In this document: in pieces, positions 25,142 to 34,300 of the stretch
How positions within the stretch are numbered: position 1 is the first letter of the stretch
Layout of the letters: the number at the start of each line of letters is the position of its first letter
Assembly: GCA_017449785.1 (NCBI GenBank)
Contig: JAFTFA010000089.1
Coordinates: 1 to 50,605, forward strand
DNA from: Muribaculaceae bacterium
GTDB lineage: Bacteria; Bacteroidota; Bacteroidia; Bacteroidales; Muribaculaceae
DNA: 50,605 bases
Direction: 5' to 3'
The notes under the pieces: generated by a model
Database searches by the model: none
Told to the model about the DNA's origin: nothing
Seen by the model: the letters and a program-made list of their open reading frames with translations, nothing else
Program-made: the position numbers and the translations under genes

Positions 25142-27466
25142 TTACCAGTTGCCCTTGAGCAGGTAGTTGATCAGCGTGGTAACATCGGTGATGTTGACAG
25201 CACCATCCTGGTTGCAGTCGGCCTCGGTGATCATGTCACCACCCTTGAGCAGGAGGTTGATCAGCGTGGTAACGTCGGTGATGTTGACAGCACCATCCTG
25301 GTTAACATCGCCACGCAGGATCTCGACAGCAGCAGCCTCGGTGATGGCGATGGGCATGATCTGAACCTTGCCACCATAATAGCTTACCATACCCTCAACG
25401 TCATAGGCCTTGGTGAAGTCCTCGGGCTTGGTGATGTTGAAGCTGTTGTAGATTACCAGGCTGTCAGCAGCATTGTACATGTACTTGTCCTCACCGTCAA
25501 GCAGGGTGATGCCCTTGAGGATCACGCGCTGGTTGATAACGTCGGTAGTGATCTGGTCAGATGTGTACTCGGTGGGAACGATCTCAACGACGGGCTCCTC
25601 CTCGTCAACTGCTACGCCGTTGGGGATGCAGTACTCGTGGATAGCACCGCGATACAGGGTGTACATGGCATCCCACTCTTCCTTGAGGGTCGAACCAACG
25701 GGAATGTTCTTGGGAACCTGGTTGCCGTAGATCAGACCGTAACCGGAGGCGTCCTTAACCCACAGGTTGCTGCCATTCTGGTAGGTTACAACTACGTTGC
25801 CGTAGAAAATGAAGTCGGTAGAGTCGTTCAGGGCATTGACCTGAGCCAGAGTGCTCACCTCGGCGAGCTTGTAGTACTTGGCGGTAACAACGTTGCTCTG
25901 TACACCCTCGAGCTCGGCATAAGCCTTAACGGTAGCGGTCTCGTTGATGTTGAAGGCAGCGGTGTAGGGCTGATACTCGGCATCGTTGATGCTGTAGTAA
26001 ACAGCAGCACCCTCGGTAGCGCAGGTGATGGTCACCTCCTGGGTGTTGACAAAGCGGGTGTTGTTAGCGGGAGCGATAACGGGATCGGCAACGATGAGCT
26101 CGGGCTCCTCGTCGTCGAGGGTAACGGTGATCGTGTAGGCGCGAACCTGCTTGCTGCCAGCGGTGAAGGTAACCTCACGGGCTTTGCCTTCCCAGGTAGC
26201 GGTCTCCATGTTCAGGCCGTCAACGGCATTGAAACCAGTAACGGGGTTGCTCTCCTCGCAGTTGAACTCAATCTTGCGGATGTTACCAGCGGCACTGGTG
26301 AACTTGATGCTCTGGTTCTTGTAGATGCGATAGGTGTAGGTTACACCAGTGGTGTCACCATCCACGATGGTGTAGAAATCGTAAATCGAACCATTATAGG
26401 CCATGGTGACATTATCCTTGGAGATGGTGATGTCGGCCTGCTTGCGAAGCTCGACATTGGGATCCTGGTCGGTCTCAGCTACGAAGGTGGCAGTGCCGCC
26501 AACGGTGTAAGGCTCAACCTTGGTGTAGGTAGCGGTTACTTCCTCGCTGTCGTTGTAACCCTCGGCCGAGGCAACGGCGGTGATGGTGCTGGTCTCGTTC
26601 AGGGTGACGGTAACAGGAGCTGTACCCTCAAATACATCGTCATTGACGGTGTACATGATCGAAGCACCCTCGGTAGCGCAGTCGATGGTTACATCGATGT
26701 CGTTCTCGAAGGTTGCGCCACTGGCGGGAGTGAAGGTGGGAGCTGCAACGGTGGGCAGCACCTTGACGAAGTCGGCATAGACATACTCACTCACTTCATT
26801 ACCCTTGCTGGAGTAAGCAACAAAGGACTTGGTCTCGTTTACATAGAACGGCTCGGTGTAGTAGTGATAGGTGGTCCAGTCGATCTCGTGGGTCGTGGGA
26901 TCGCACTCGTAGTACTGGATCTCGGCGTTGGGAGTAGCGCAGGTCAGGGTAACCTCGGTGCTCTGGGTGATCTCACCACCGGCGGGGGTGAACACGGGAG
27001 GAACGAGCTCGGTAACAGGCTCGAGGTCTTCCATCGTGACAACGAGCTTCTGGACACGGCGATGACCGCTGGTGCCGCCAATCGTGAACACGACCGAAGC
27101 CGATGCGGGATCTGAACCGATGGTCCAGGTGTTGTTAGCTGTCACGTAGTTGCCGGGGGTGCTGGTAATGGCGTTGTTGCCTTCGCCAGAGCCAAAAGTG
27201 AACTCAATCGACTTGAGGTTTGCAGGAGCCGCAACAGTCATGCTGTTGCCGCCATAAAGGCGCATGGCAGTGCCCGTGTTGTAATACTTGGGAGCATTGC
27301 TGTTGGTTCCCTTGTCGAAGGAAACTGTCACATTGTCAACTGTGCAAGACTCGATGGCCTGGCCATTTTCATAGCCCTGTGCCGTGAAGTCAATGATCAC
27401 GGTCTTGTCGGCCCAAGCCGACATGGTCAGCAGGGCAAGCGTGAGGAGAGAAAATAATTTCTTCAT
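25142..27466 (-). CDS. Secreted multi-domain protein with chitobiase/hexosaminidase C-terminal-type repeats and C-terminal dockerin pair
   Basis: 774 aa. The signal peptide is MKKLFSLLTLALLTMSAWA. A jelly-roll-like segment (about 20-150) is followed by CHB_HEX_C-type Ig-like repeats near 150-235 (PPVFTPAGGEITQSTEVTLT), 235-310 (APTFTPASGATFENDIDVTI) and 455-530 (FVNTQEVTITCATEGAAVYY). Another jelly-roll-like segment with WEGKAREVTF lies about 320-450 and an OB-fold-like region about 535-710. The last 58 residues are two dockerin type I repeats (DVNQDGAVNITDVTTLINLL and CNQDGAVNITDVTTLINYLL). Dockerins bind cohesins in cellulosomes; none is visible here. The protein is presumably exported and carbohydrate-related, but no catalytic domain is recognised. 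Confidence 0.8.
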   Translation of the reverse strand: MKKLFSLLTLALLTMSAWADKTVIIDFTAQGYENGQAIESCTVDNVTVSFDKGTNSNAPKYYNTGTAMRLYGGNSMTVAAPANLKSIEFTFGSGEGNNAITSTPGNYVTANNTWTIGSDPASASVVFTIGGTSGHRRVQKLVVTMEDLEPVTELVPPVFTPAGGEITQSTEVTLTCATPNAEIQYYECDPTTHEIDWTTYHYYTEPFYVNETKSFVAYSSKGNEVSEYVYADFVKVLPTVAAPTFTPASGATFENDIDVTIDCATEGASIMYTVNDDVFEGTAPVTVTLNETSTITAVASAEGYNDSEEVTATYTKVEPYTVGGTATFVAETDQDPNVELRKQADITISKDNVTMAYNGSIYDFYTIVDGDTTGVTYTYRIYKNQSIKFTSAAGNIRKIEFNCEESNPVTGFNAVDGLNMETATWEGKAREVTFTAGSKQVRAYTITVTLDDEEPELIVADPVIAPANNTRFVNTQEVTITCATEGAAVYYSINDAEYQPYTAAFNINETATVKAYAELEGVQSNVVTAKYYKLAEVSTLAQVNALNDSTDFIFYGNVVVTYQNGSNLWVKDASGYGLIYGNQVPKNIPVGSTLKEEWDAMYTLYRGAIHEYCIPNGVAVDEEEPVVEIVPTEYTSDQITTDVINQRVILKGITLLDGEDKYMYNAADSLVIYNSFNITKPEDFTKAYDVEGMVSYYGGKVQIMPIAITEAAAVEILRGDVNQDGAVNITDVTTLINLLLKGGDMITEADCNQDGAVNITDVTTLINYLLKGNW
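25152..25303 (-). repeat. 62-bp direct repeat encoding the dockerin pair
   Basis: 25152-25213 and 25242-25303 match at 59 of 62 bases with a 90-bp period. They encode the two DGAVNITDVTTLIN repeats. Such DNA identity implies recent duplication or gene conversion. Confidence 0.8.
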
Positions 27467-27564
27467 AAAAATTGAAATGAAATTAAGAAGTTAATGAAAT
27501 ATGTTAAATAAACAAAAGGTGTTCATTTATAGCGCTTTATGTTGGCGAGGTTCGTTTCATGGCG

Positions 27565-27595
27565 CAAAGGTACGCATTATCAGGTAATTGTGCAA
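27565..27595 (-). promoter_or_regulatory. Promoter of the dockerin protein gene
   Basis: On the minus strand TTG (27593-27595), 20 bp, TACCTTTG (27565-27572). The predicted leader is about 90 nt. Confidence 0.7.
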
Positions 27596-27687
27596 CTATT
27601 TCGGCTTTTTTCTTGTCGTGCGCTGTGCACAACAACTTTTGTAAGAAACAACAAACTTAAACATTTTTTTAATGAACAACTGAATAG

Positions 27688-27954
27688 TCTGAGGAATCTG
27701 ATGGCATCGGCGCCCATAGAACTCACGCTAAGCCGCCAAGACGCGAAGTATAATAAGCTATTGCTCGCAAGAGGCTCGCAATCAAAAAAACACCCGCTAT
27801 GCGGATGCCGTTTGTTTGAGTTGTTTGAGTTGTTTTTTTAAAAAAAACGCTACAAGCTGGATGGCATAGTCTTTATTGTCTTCCTTTTAACTTCGCGGCT
27901 TGGCGGCTTAGCGTGAGGCCCAAGAGATCGCCGATGTTCTCAGATTTTTTCAGA
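27688..27954. mobile_element. MITE-like inverted-repeat element, about 267 bp, non-coding
   Basis: The inner inverted arms 27721-27748 and 27891-27918 (CTCACGCTAAGCCGCCAAGa then CGCGAAGT) match at 27 of 28 positions. Outside them, 27688-27712 and 27929-27954 are also inverted matches (TCTGA..AATCTGA...CATCGGCG), imperfectly. The centre holds a T/A-rich TTTGAGTTGTTTGAGTTG stretch and no credible ORF. No clear target-site duplication was found. It occupies most of the gap between the dockerin gene and the first paralogue gene. Confidence 0.6.
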
Positions 27955-27981
27955 TGATACAGTTGTTGCTATTGAAGAAGG

Positions 27982-28014
27982 CAGGCGGCCCGCACACGAG
28001 GTGGGGGCCGCCTG
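27982..28014 (-). terminator. Terminator of the fused paralogue gene at 28078
   Basis: A 10-bp GC-rich stem (CAGGCGGCCC paired with GGGCCGCCTG) lies about 65 bp beyond the stop on the minus strand. It is followed by CTTCTTC, a weak U-tract. Confidence 0.65.
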
Positions 28015-28077
28015 TTGCTGTGAGGCACTATCGGCTACACTGGGGGGCCGACAGCTTGTAGCGACTGGTGGATTACA

Positions 28078-30915
28078 CTACTTCACCACCTTGGTGGTGC
28101 GGGTAGAACCGTCGCTGTAGCGGGTGATGACGATGTTCAGGCCGTCGAAGGGCTTGTCGCTCTTGATGCCCTGGGCGTTGACATAGGTCTTGCTCACGAC
28201 GGTCGAGGCCTTGATCTCGTTGATGCCGGTGGGAATCTCTTCCCAGTTAACGGTCCTCTCGACTACATAGTAGAGGGGAGCCTCGTCGGCGGCAGTGCCG
28301 TCGGCAGTGAGGCGCTTGTCACCCACCTTCTTGTAGTAGAAGCGCACCTTGAACGAGATGTCGGCATCCTTGAGGGCGCCGAAGCCGATGGGGTTGGTCT
28401 GGTAGTCGCCGCCCACCTCGATGGCATCCTCGGTAGACATTTCCTCGATGATGAGCTTGAAGGCATCGCGGTCGGCATCCAGGTCGTTGACGGGCTTGTT
28501 GCCGTCGAAGACGTAGCCGCGCACGCCGTCACAGATCCTCCACACGCGGAACATGAAGGGCTCATAGACCACGCTGGCATCCTCGGGGACATAGCCCTGG
28601 GCCGTGATGGTGGGATAGTAGATGCGGCACCTGTGTCCGGCCTCGTCATTCCACTCGCCGGTCGTGCCCTCGGTGCAGACACCGTTGACGGCGGCATCGA
28701 TATTGCCGACGCCGGTCTTCCAGATGGGCGAGCCGTAGCTGTTCTCCTTGCCGTCGTGGGCCACACGGCCGTTGCCGAAGGTCCAGATCACGGGCAGGTA
28801 GGACATGTAGTCACCAGGCGCGCCGGTGATCTCGAGCTCGTCGAGGATGCTGAAGTCGCCCTCATCATAGATGTTGCCGGCCATGCCCATCCTGTCATTC
28901 ATCTCCATGAAGGTGCCGTCCTGGCGGCGCTGCAGCTTGGAGATGGCATCGTTGGGGAAGATGTTGTCGCCGCGCTCCACGGTGTAGTAGTAGATGGCGG
29001 GATTGTTGGCCAGGTTCATCTCGATGGCGGCATTCTTCACGCCGGTGTGCAGGCTGGCGTCGGTGTCGGCCATGACCTCGTCGAGGGTGTAGTAGCCGTT
29101 GATGTGCGAGCCGGTCTTGAGGACGGGCACCTCGACGGTGTTGGTGCTCTTGGCGTTCTCGATGCCGGTCTGGGCCAGCAGGTAGCCGTAGCGAGCGGGA
29201 TGCTCGTTGAGGGCGGTGCTGGCGGCAAACTGGTCAACCAGCATCAGGTTACCCAGGTCGATCACGCCACCGGTGAGGGTGAGGTCGCCCTCGACAGGCG
29301 CACTGTAGTCATACTGGTCGTTGAGCTCCTGGTTGTCGTAGGCGATCTCGTAGTGCACGCCATTGCCGGCGACGCTCAGGGTCACCAGAGCCACGGGAAT
29401 CATCACGTCGGGCTCGTTGATGTCAAAGCGGTAGAGCGTGAAGCTGTTCTCGCCGTTGATGACGCGCTCGGGCGTGAGGGCATTGATGGCGTCCTCGTTC
29501 TCCAGCGTCATGAAGTTGCGGTAGTAGTTCATCTCCAGGTCGGCACGGTAGTCGCTCTCATAGTGGTTGAGCGTCAGGTACAGGAAGTCGTTGGTGCCGG
29601 GGATGATCACGCCGTCGATGTTGCTCCAGGTCGAGAAGGCGTCGTTGTCGGTAGCCGAACCATGGACGATGTAGTCGATGGTGTAGCTGTGGTCCTGCTG
29701 GGGCACCTGGTAGGTGTAGGTGGTCTCGGTCGTCTCGGTCAGGAGCTCGTAGTGCTGGTTGCCGTTCTCGTCGGTGATGACGACATAGACGGTGTAGGTC
29801 TGCGGCACGACGGCATTGACCACGGTGTTGAGCGACGAGGTCCAGTCGAGGGTCACGTCATAGGTGGCATCCTGGTCCTGGGCCGCGGCGGCTTCGGCAT
29901 CGAGGTGGATGGTGTACATGCCCACCATGGGCTGGTGGTCCACGTCATAGTCGCGGCTGTTGTACTTGTTGCGCGAGTCGGGGATGAAGAGGATCATGCC
30001 GCTGAGGGACTTCTCCTCGGTGCCGTCCTTGCCGTCCATCGAGAAGTAGTGGGCAAAGTAGATGACGCTGCCGCAGTCGTGGATGGTGGGATAGACCTCG
30101 CCTTCGTTCATCGACTCATAGAAGTCGGTGATCTCGGCACCGGCATCGGTCGTGGTGGGGCTGTACTCCTCAAACATGTTGTAGAACGGAGCCAGCGGCG
30201 GAGTCTCGCTGTTGTACTGGGGCTCCCAGTAGTAGGACTTGCCCTTGCCGATGACAAAGAAGCGGTTGAACTCGCCCTCGATGTTGACCATCGTGCCGGC
30301 GTTGCTGCCGCTGCCGACGCGCATGCCGTCGGCGATGAGCTGGATGGACTCGATGTAATTGGAGAGGTAGGTCACGATGTCGGCCTTGGAGTAGGTGTAC
30401 TCGGTAGGCTGTCCGGTGTAGTTCTTGAGCTTGATCAGGAACAGCGTGTGACCGTCCTCATAGGGAGCCGTCACATCGTTGTCGGTGATAGCCCATCCCG
30501 GATCGACGTGGTAATAGGTGGGGAAGAGCCAGCCCTGGCGATCGACCAGGTACTGCTCGCCATAGTACACGTTGCTGCCGGTCACGGCGGTGGTCTTGTT
30601 GCCGGGGATCTCGGGGTTGCAGTACACCCACTTCAACATGTCATACATCTGGTAGGGATTGGTCACCTCGTCGACCAGGCTGGCCGTGTGGGTCGCACCG
30701 GCAGCGTCGGTCCAGGTGTAGGTCTTGGCGGCATACCACTCGCGGTCGTGGGTGACCGTCGGGGCCGAGGCGGGAGCCTGCGGTGCTGCCATCATCATTT
30801 GGGTCGTCGGCGGCAGGAAGTCCTCGCGGATCATGTGCTGGCCCTGTACCGCCACGCTCGTTCCAAGCAACAACGATGCCGTTGCCAGGAGCTTGACAAA
30901 GTTTTTAGATTCCAT
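28078..30915 (-). CDS. Two-module secreted paralogue, fused form, with T9SS-like sorting domain (unit 1)
   Basis: 945 aa from the ATG at 30915 (MESKNFVKLLATASLLLG); an ATG at 30921 is equally possible. The signal peptide ends VAVQG|Q. The N-module (to about 540) has NPYQMYDMLKWVY near 86, IQLIADGMRVG, and HDCGSV...HYFSM near 278, plus an Fn3-like strand set (LDWTSSLNTVVNAVVPQTYT). The C-module (about 550-945) has LVDQFAAST, YGSPIWKTGVG, YEPFMFRVW, and ends in a T9SS type A-like CTD: TYVNAQGIKSDKPFDGLNIV, then TRYSDGS...TKVVK. The function is unrecognised. Homologous to 45448-50112 and, split, to the gene pairs at 31388/35546 and 39127/42712. Confidence 0.8.
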   Translation of the reverse strand: MESKNFVKLLATASLLLGTSVAVQGQHMIREDFLPPTTQMMMAAPQAPASAPTVTHDREWYAAKTYTWTDAAGATHTASLVDEVTNPYQMYDMLKWVYCNPEIPGNKTTAVTGSNVYYGEQYLVDRQGWLFPTYYHVDPGWAITDNDVTAPYEDGHTLFLIKLKNYTGQPTEYTYSKADIVTYLSNYIESIQLIADGMRVGSGSNAGTMVNIEGEFNRFFVIGKGKSYYWEPQYNSETPPLAPFYNMFEEYSPTTTDAGAEITDFYESMNEGEVYPTIHDCGSVIYFAHYFSMDGKDGTEEKSLSGMILFIPDSRNKYNSRDYDVDHQPMVGMYTIHLDAEAAAAQDQDATYDVTLDWTSSLNTVVNAVVPQTYTVYVVITDENGNQHYELLTETTETTYTYQVPQQDHSYTIDYIVHGSATDNDAFSTWSNIDGVIIPGTNDFLYLTLNHYESDYRADLEMNYYRNFMTLENEDAINALTPERVINGENSFTLYRFDINEPDVMIPVALVTLSVAGNGVHYEIAYDNQELNDQYDYSAPVEGDLTLTGGVIDLGNLMLVDQFAASTALNEHPARYGYLLAQTGIENAKSTNTVEVPVLKTGSHINGYYTLDEVMADTDASLHTGVKNAAIEMNLANNPAIYYYTVERGDNIFPNDAISKLQRRQDGTFMEMNDRMGMAGNIYDEGDFSILDELEITGAPGDYMSYLPVIWTFGNGRVAHDGKENSYGSPIWKTGVGNIDAAVNGVCTEGTTGEWNDEAGHRCRIYYPTITAQGYVPEDASVVYEPFMFRVWRICDGVRGYVFDGNKPVNDLDADRDAFKLIIEEMSTEDAIEVGGDYQTNPIGFGALKDADISFKVRFYYKKVGDKRLTADGTAADEAPLYYVVERTVNWEEIPTGINEIKASTVVSKTYVNAQGIKSDKPFDGLNIVITRYSDGSTRTTKVVK

Positions 30916-31120
30916 AAGCATTTGTAATTTTAAAGAGTTAATAAAATTATACAAGTTATTGTCTTCAGATTCTAACACGTCCTCATCAATCTCACTTTCC
31001 TGTCAATCTTGCTCTGGGTCAGCCGATTATGGAGTAAATGCTATAGGGGCGAAATAATAAGCTTCCCAAAGAAACCGATGTCAAGAATTGTTCAGACTTC
31101 TGATGATGTATTCCTTGACG

Positions 31121-31151
31121 CAAAGATAATGACTTTTGCTGACACGGCCAA
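31121..31151 (-). promoter_or_regulatory. Promoter of unit 1 (fused gene at 28078)
   Basis: TTG (31149-31151), 20 bp, TATCTTTG (31121-31128) on the minus strand. The leader to the ATG would be about 200 nt, with no ORF recognised in it. Confidence 0.65.
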
Positions 31152-31260
31152 CAAATCTGCGATTTTTTTTTCTTGGTGCCTCCAGGGAAAGTGCAGCCTG
31201 CCCGCTTGACAGAGCTAGCCCCCTGGTGAGCAAACCTGCTTGGCCCTGGCGGGAAATAAT

Positions 31261-31287
31261 AGGGGCTCGCTGTCCCAGCGAACCCCT
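31261..31287 (-). terminator. Terminator of unit 2
   Basis: The arms AGGGG.TCGCTG and CAGCGA.CCCCT form an 11-bp stem with one internal mismatch, followed on the minus strand by ATTATTT. It is preceded by a 100-nt 3' region conserved with that of the gene at 45448. Confidence 0.75.
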
Positions 31288-31387
31288 AAACGTTGCATTT
31301 TAATTTACTGTGGTTAAAATAACAAATGCATTTTTACAAAAAATAACTTGCCTTTAAAGTATTTGTTGAGTATTAGATTCGTGCTTG
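31288..31387 (-). repeat. Conserved 3' region of unit 2
   Basis: About 95 bp directly after the stop is roughly 85% alike to 45273-45370 after the gene at 45448 (shared plus-strand strings TTTACTGTGGTTA, ACAAATGCATTTTT, TATTTGTTGAGTATTAGATT). A shorter match (TTTACTGTGGTTGAA) occurs after the gene at 39127. Confidence 0.7.
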
Positions 31388-34300
31388 TCAGCGTACCACC
31401 TTGGTGGTGCTGGTAGTGCCGTCGGTGTAGCGGGTCACGACGAGGTTGACACCGTCGAAGGGCTTGCTCGACTGCATACCCTGGGCGTTGACATAGGTCA
31501 CGCTCTCGACAGGCTTGCTGGCGTCGGTGTACACGCCCATGACGCTGGTGGTGATTTGAGGATCACCATCGTCCTCGACGGCATAGTATCCGGGCACCTC
31601 GGGAGGCGTCTCATTCTCGTCGCCCTCGGCACGCAGCATGTAGCGATTGTTGTTCTTGATGCCCTTGCCGGTGGACTTGTAGTAGAAGCGTACATAGACG
31701 ATCAGGTCGCTGATGCCGGCATCAAGAGCACCGAACTGGATCCTGCTGCCCCAGGGCTGATTGTCCATCGGTGGCTCCTCGACGTCGATGACGAGGTGGC
31801 CATCGGTGGTCGGGCCCTCATAGACCAGGACGGGATGTGCACCGTAGCTGGTGCCGTCACCTTCCCAGTGCTCGCCGGGCTTCTCGGGACGGTTCTCGTC
31901 TTTAGGAACGAGGGTGCAGCCGCGCAGGTAGTTGTTGGGGCTCTGAACCCACACGCGGAACATGTAGGGCTCATACAGGATGTTGGAAACTTCGATGCTG
32001 GGCAGGTCGCCGAAAGCCTCCAGGCCCAGGAACACCAGGCTGCAAGGACCGCCGACGCCATCCCACTGGGTCGATCCGTTGGGACCGCGCTGCAGCTGGG
32101 CCTCGGTGCTGATCATCCTCACCTGTCCGACGCCGGTCTTCCAGATGGGAGCGCCATAGGTGTTGTCCAGACCATCGGCCTCGAAGTAGCGGCGCTGGAT
32201 ACCCCAGGTCGATACCGAGGGGGCGTAGGTCAAGAAGTTCACACCATAATCGCCGGTCGTGATGGGCGTGCTGGCGTTATAGTAGTGATAGGTCGTCTTG
32301 GCCGGGTACTGATGCGACTTGTCGGGTGAGGTCTCGAGCATCTCCTCATACATCTGCACATTCTTCATGTACTGCAGCTGGGTGAGGTAATCCTGGCCCA
32401 ATCGGGGATTAGCGTCCTTGGTGCCCTGCATCTGGTAATACAGCACGTCGGGGTTCTCGCCGGGCAGGTCCATGCTCACGTCGGCCCTGAGCACGTTGAG
32501 CGTGATCTCGCTGTTCTCGTGGTCGGTATCGGCCATGACTTGTGACAGGGTGTAGTAACCGTTGACTTGGGCCTCGGTCTTCTGGATGTCAACCTCGACG
32601 GTACCGCTCTCCTTGACGTCGGTGCCGTTGGGGCCATTGGGCTCCCACTTGAGCACATAGCCGTAATGCTCGGGATGGCTGTTGTCGTCGGGGATGTTTT
32701 CCTTGAACTGGTCAACCACGAGCAGGTGCATGCGCAGCAGGCCCTCCAGAGCCTCGGCAGGACCGCCGGTCAGCGCGGGCACGGAGATCTGCTCGATAGC
32801 GGGATCGCTGACGAGCTTGCCGCTCTCATGAGCAGTGGCAGTGGCCGTTACGGTCTGATCCTCGATGGAGCGCACGATAGTGATGCTGGCAGAACCGTCG
32901 CCAGTAACTGTCTGGCCGAAGACTGTCAAGCTCACAGTACCGTCACCGGTTGCGGTGATGGTGTAGGTGCCGTCGCCGTTGTCAACATAGCTGATTGTCG
33001 GTGCGTCGGTCTGCGGCAGGGCGGGAACGGTGACGGCCTGGACGGTCGGCTCGCTGACGGCCTTGCCGCTCTCCTGTGCCGTAGCCGTGGCCGTGATGGT
33101 CTGGTCAACCTCGGTGCGGGGGATGATGATGCTTGCGCTGCCAGTGCCGGTAGCGGTCTCATAACCCTCGATGTTCAAGGTGACGGTGCCGTTGCCGGTA
33201 GCGGTGATGGTGTAGGTGCCGTCACCGTTGTCAGTAGAGCTGATGGTGGGCGACGGGGTCACCAGTTTGGGAACGGTGATTTCCTCAACGGTGGGATTAC
33301 TCTCGGGCTTGTCGCCGTCCTGGGCGGTGGCGGTCGCCGTCACGATCTGGTCAACGTCGGTGCGCGGCACGGTGATGCTTGCGCTACCAGTGCCAGTAAC
33401 CGTCTGGTCACCAATGGTCAGTGTCACAGTGCCGTCGCCGGTGGCGGTAATCACATAATTGTTCTCATTGTTGGGATCCACCTGTCCAGTAATGGTGGGA
33501 GCAGGGGTCTTGCCCTCCTTGAAGATGAGCTGCACAGCCAGGTCACCGGCGGGACTGGTGTTGAAGGTGTACCATCCTTGGGTGGGAGCATTGAAGATGT
33601 TGTCCCACTCCAACTCGGTAAAGGCAGCATTTTCAACGGCTTTAGAGCTGCCATTCACACTAACAGTTTCGCCGTCTTCCCATGCAACAGCTACAATATA
33701 AACATCGACATTGGTCTTGCCCTGCAACGCGCTGTTAGCGATATTGATTGATGCTTGATTAGACGTCGATACATAGCCGAAATAGTAGGTCTCATCACCT
33801 GCATTTACACTCTCTTGAGCCAAGTAGTTCGCGCCGGTGAGTGACCAGCCAGTGGGTAACGTGTAATAGGGGGTATTATTATTACCATAAGTTCCACCTA
33901 TAGCACCGTCTCCCGTCCATGAGGTCAGCAAGTCTCCAGTTTCGCCATCATAGACAGCAATAATATAGAACGAAACGTTATAGCCGCCTGGAATCGTTAT
34001 GGTTATGTTGCCGGCTGCTGATGTGCTGGTGCCTTGCATCATTTGTGCCAAGTGGGTGTGGCCCGTGCTCTGGGAGTTGAATGCAGCGGGATTGAGCACC
34101 TGGGTGGTGTTGCTTGACGGATACTGCAAGAAGTCATAACCCATGAGCAAGCTCGTAGCATCGTTGCGCATCTGGAACTCAACGGGCTGGTTCAAGTAAA
34201 ACTCGTGCCACTGACCCGTCGTCAGATTCACGTAGTTGCCATCAACCGAGCCACTGGAGGGTACCTCCTTCTCGATAGTCACAACGACTGTGGAGCAGTA

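Noticed and set aside
27539..27841. 100-codon plus-strand frame in the gap after the dockerin gene
   Set aside because: It crosses a promoter and half of the inverted-repeat element; no start context or homology-like features.
28633..30927. 764-codon open frame on the plus strand opposite the fused paralogue
   Set aside because: It is a shadow of codon bias: repetitive Val/Gly/Asp/His-rich sequence with no domain, while the minus strand encodes signal peptide, family motifs and sorting domain.
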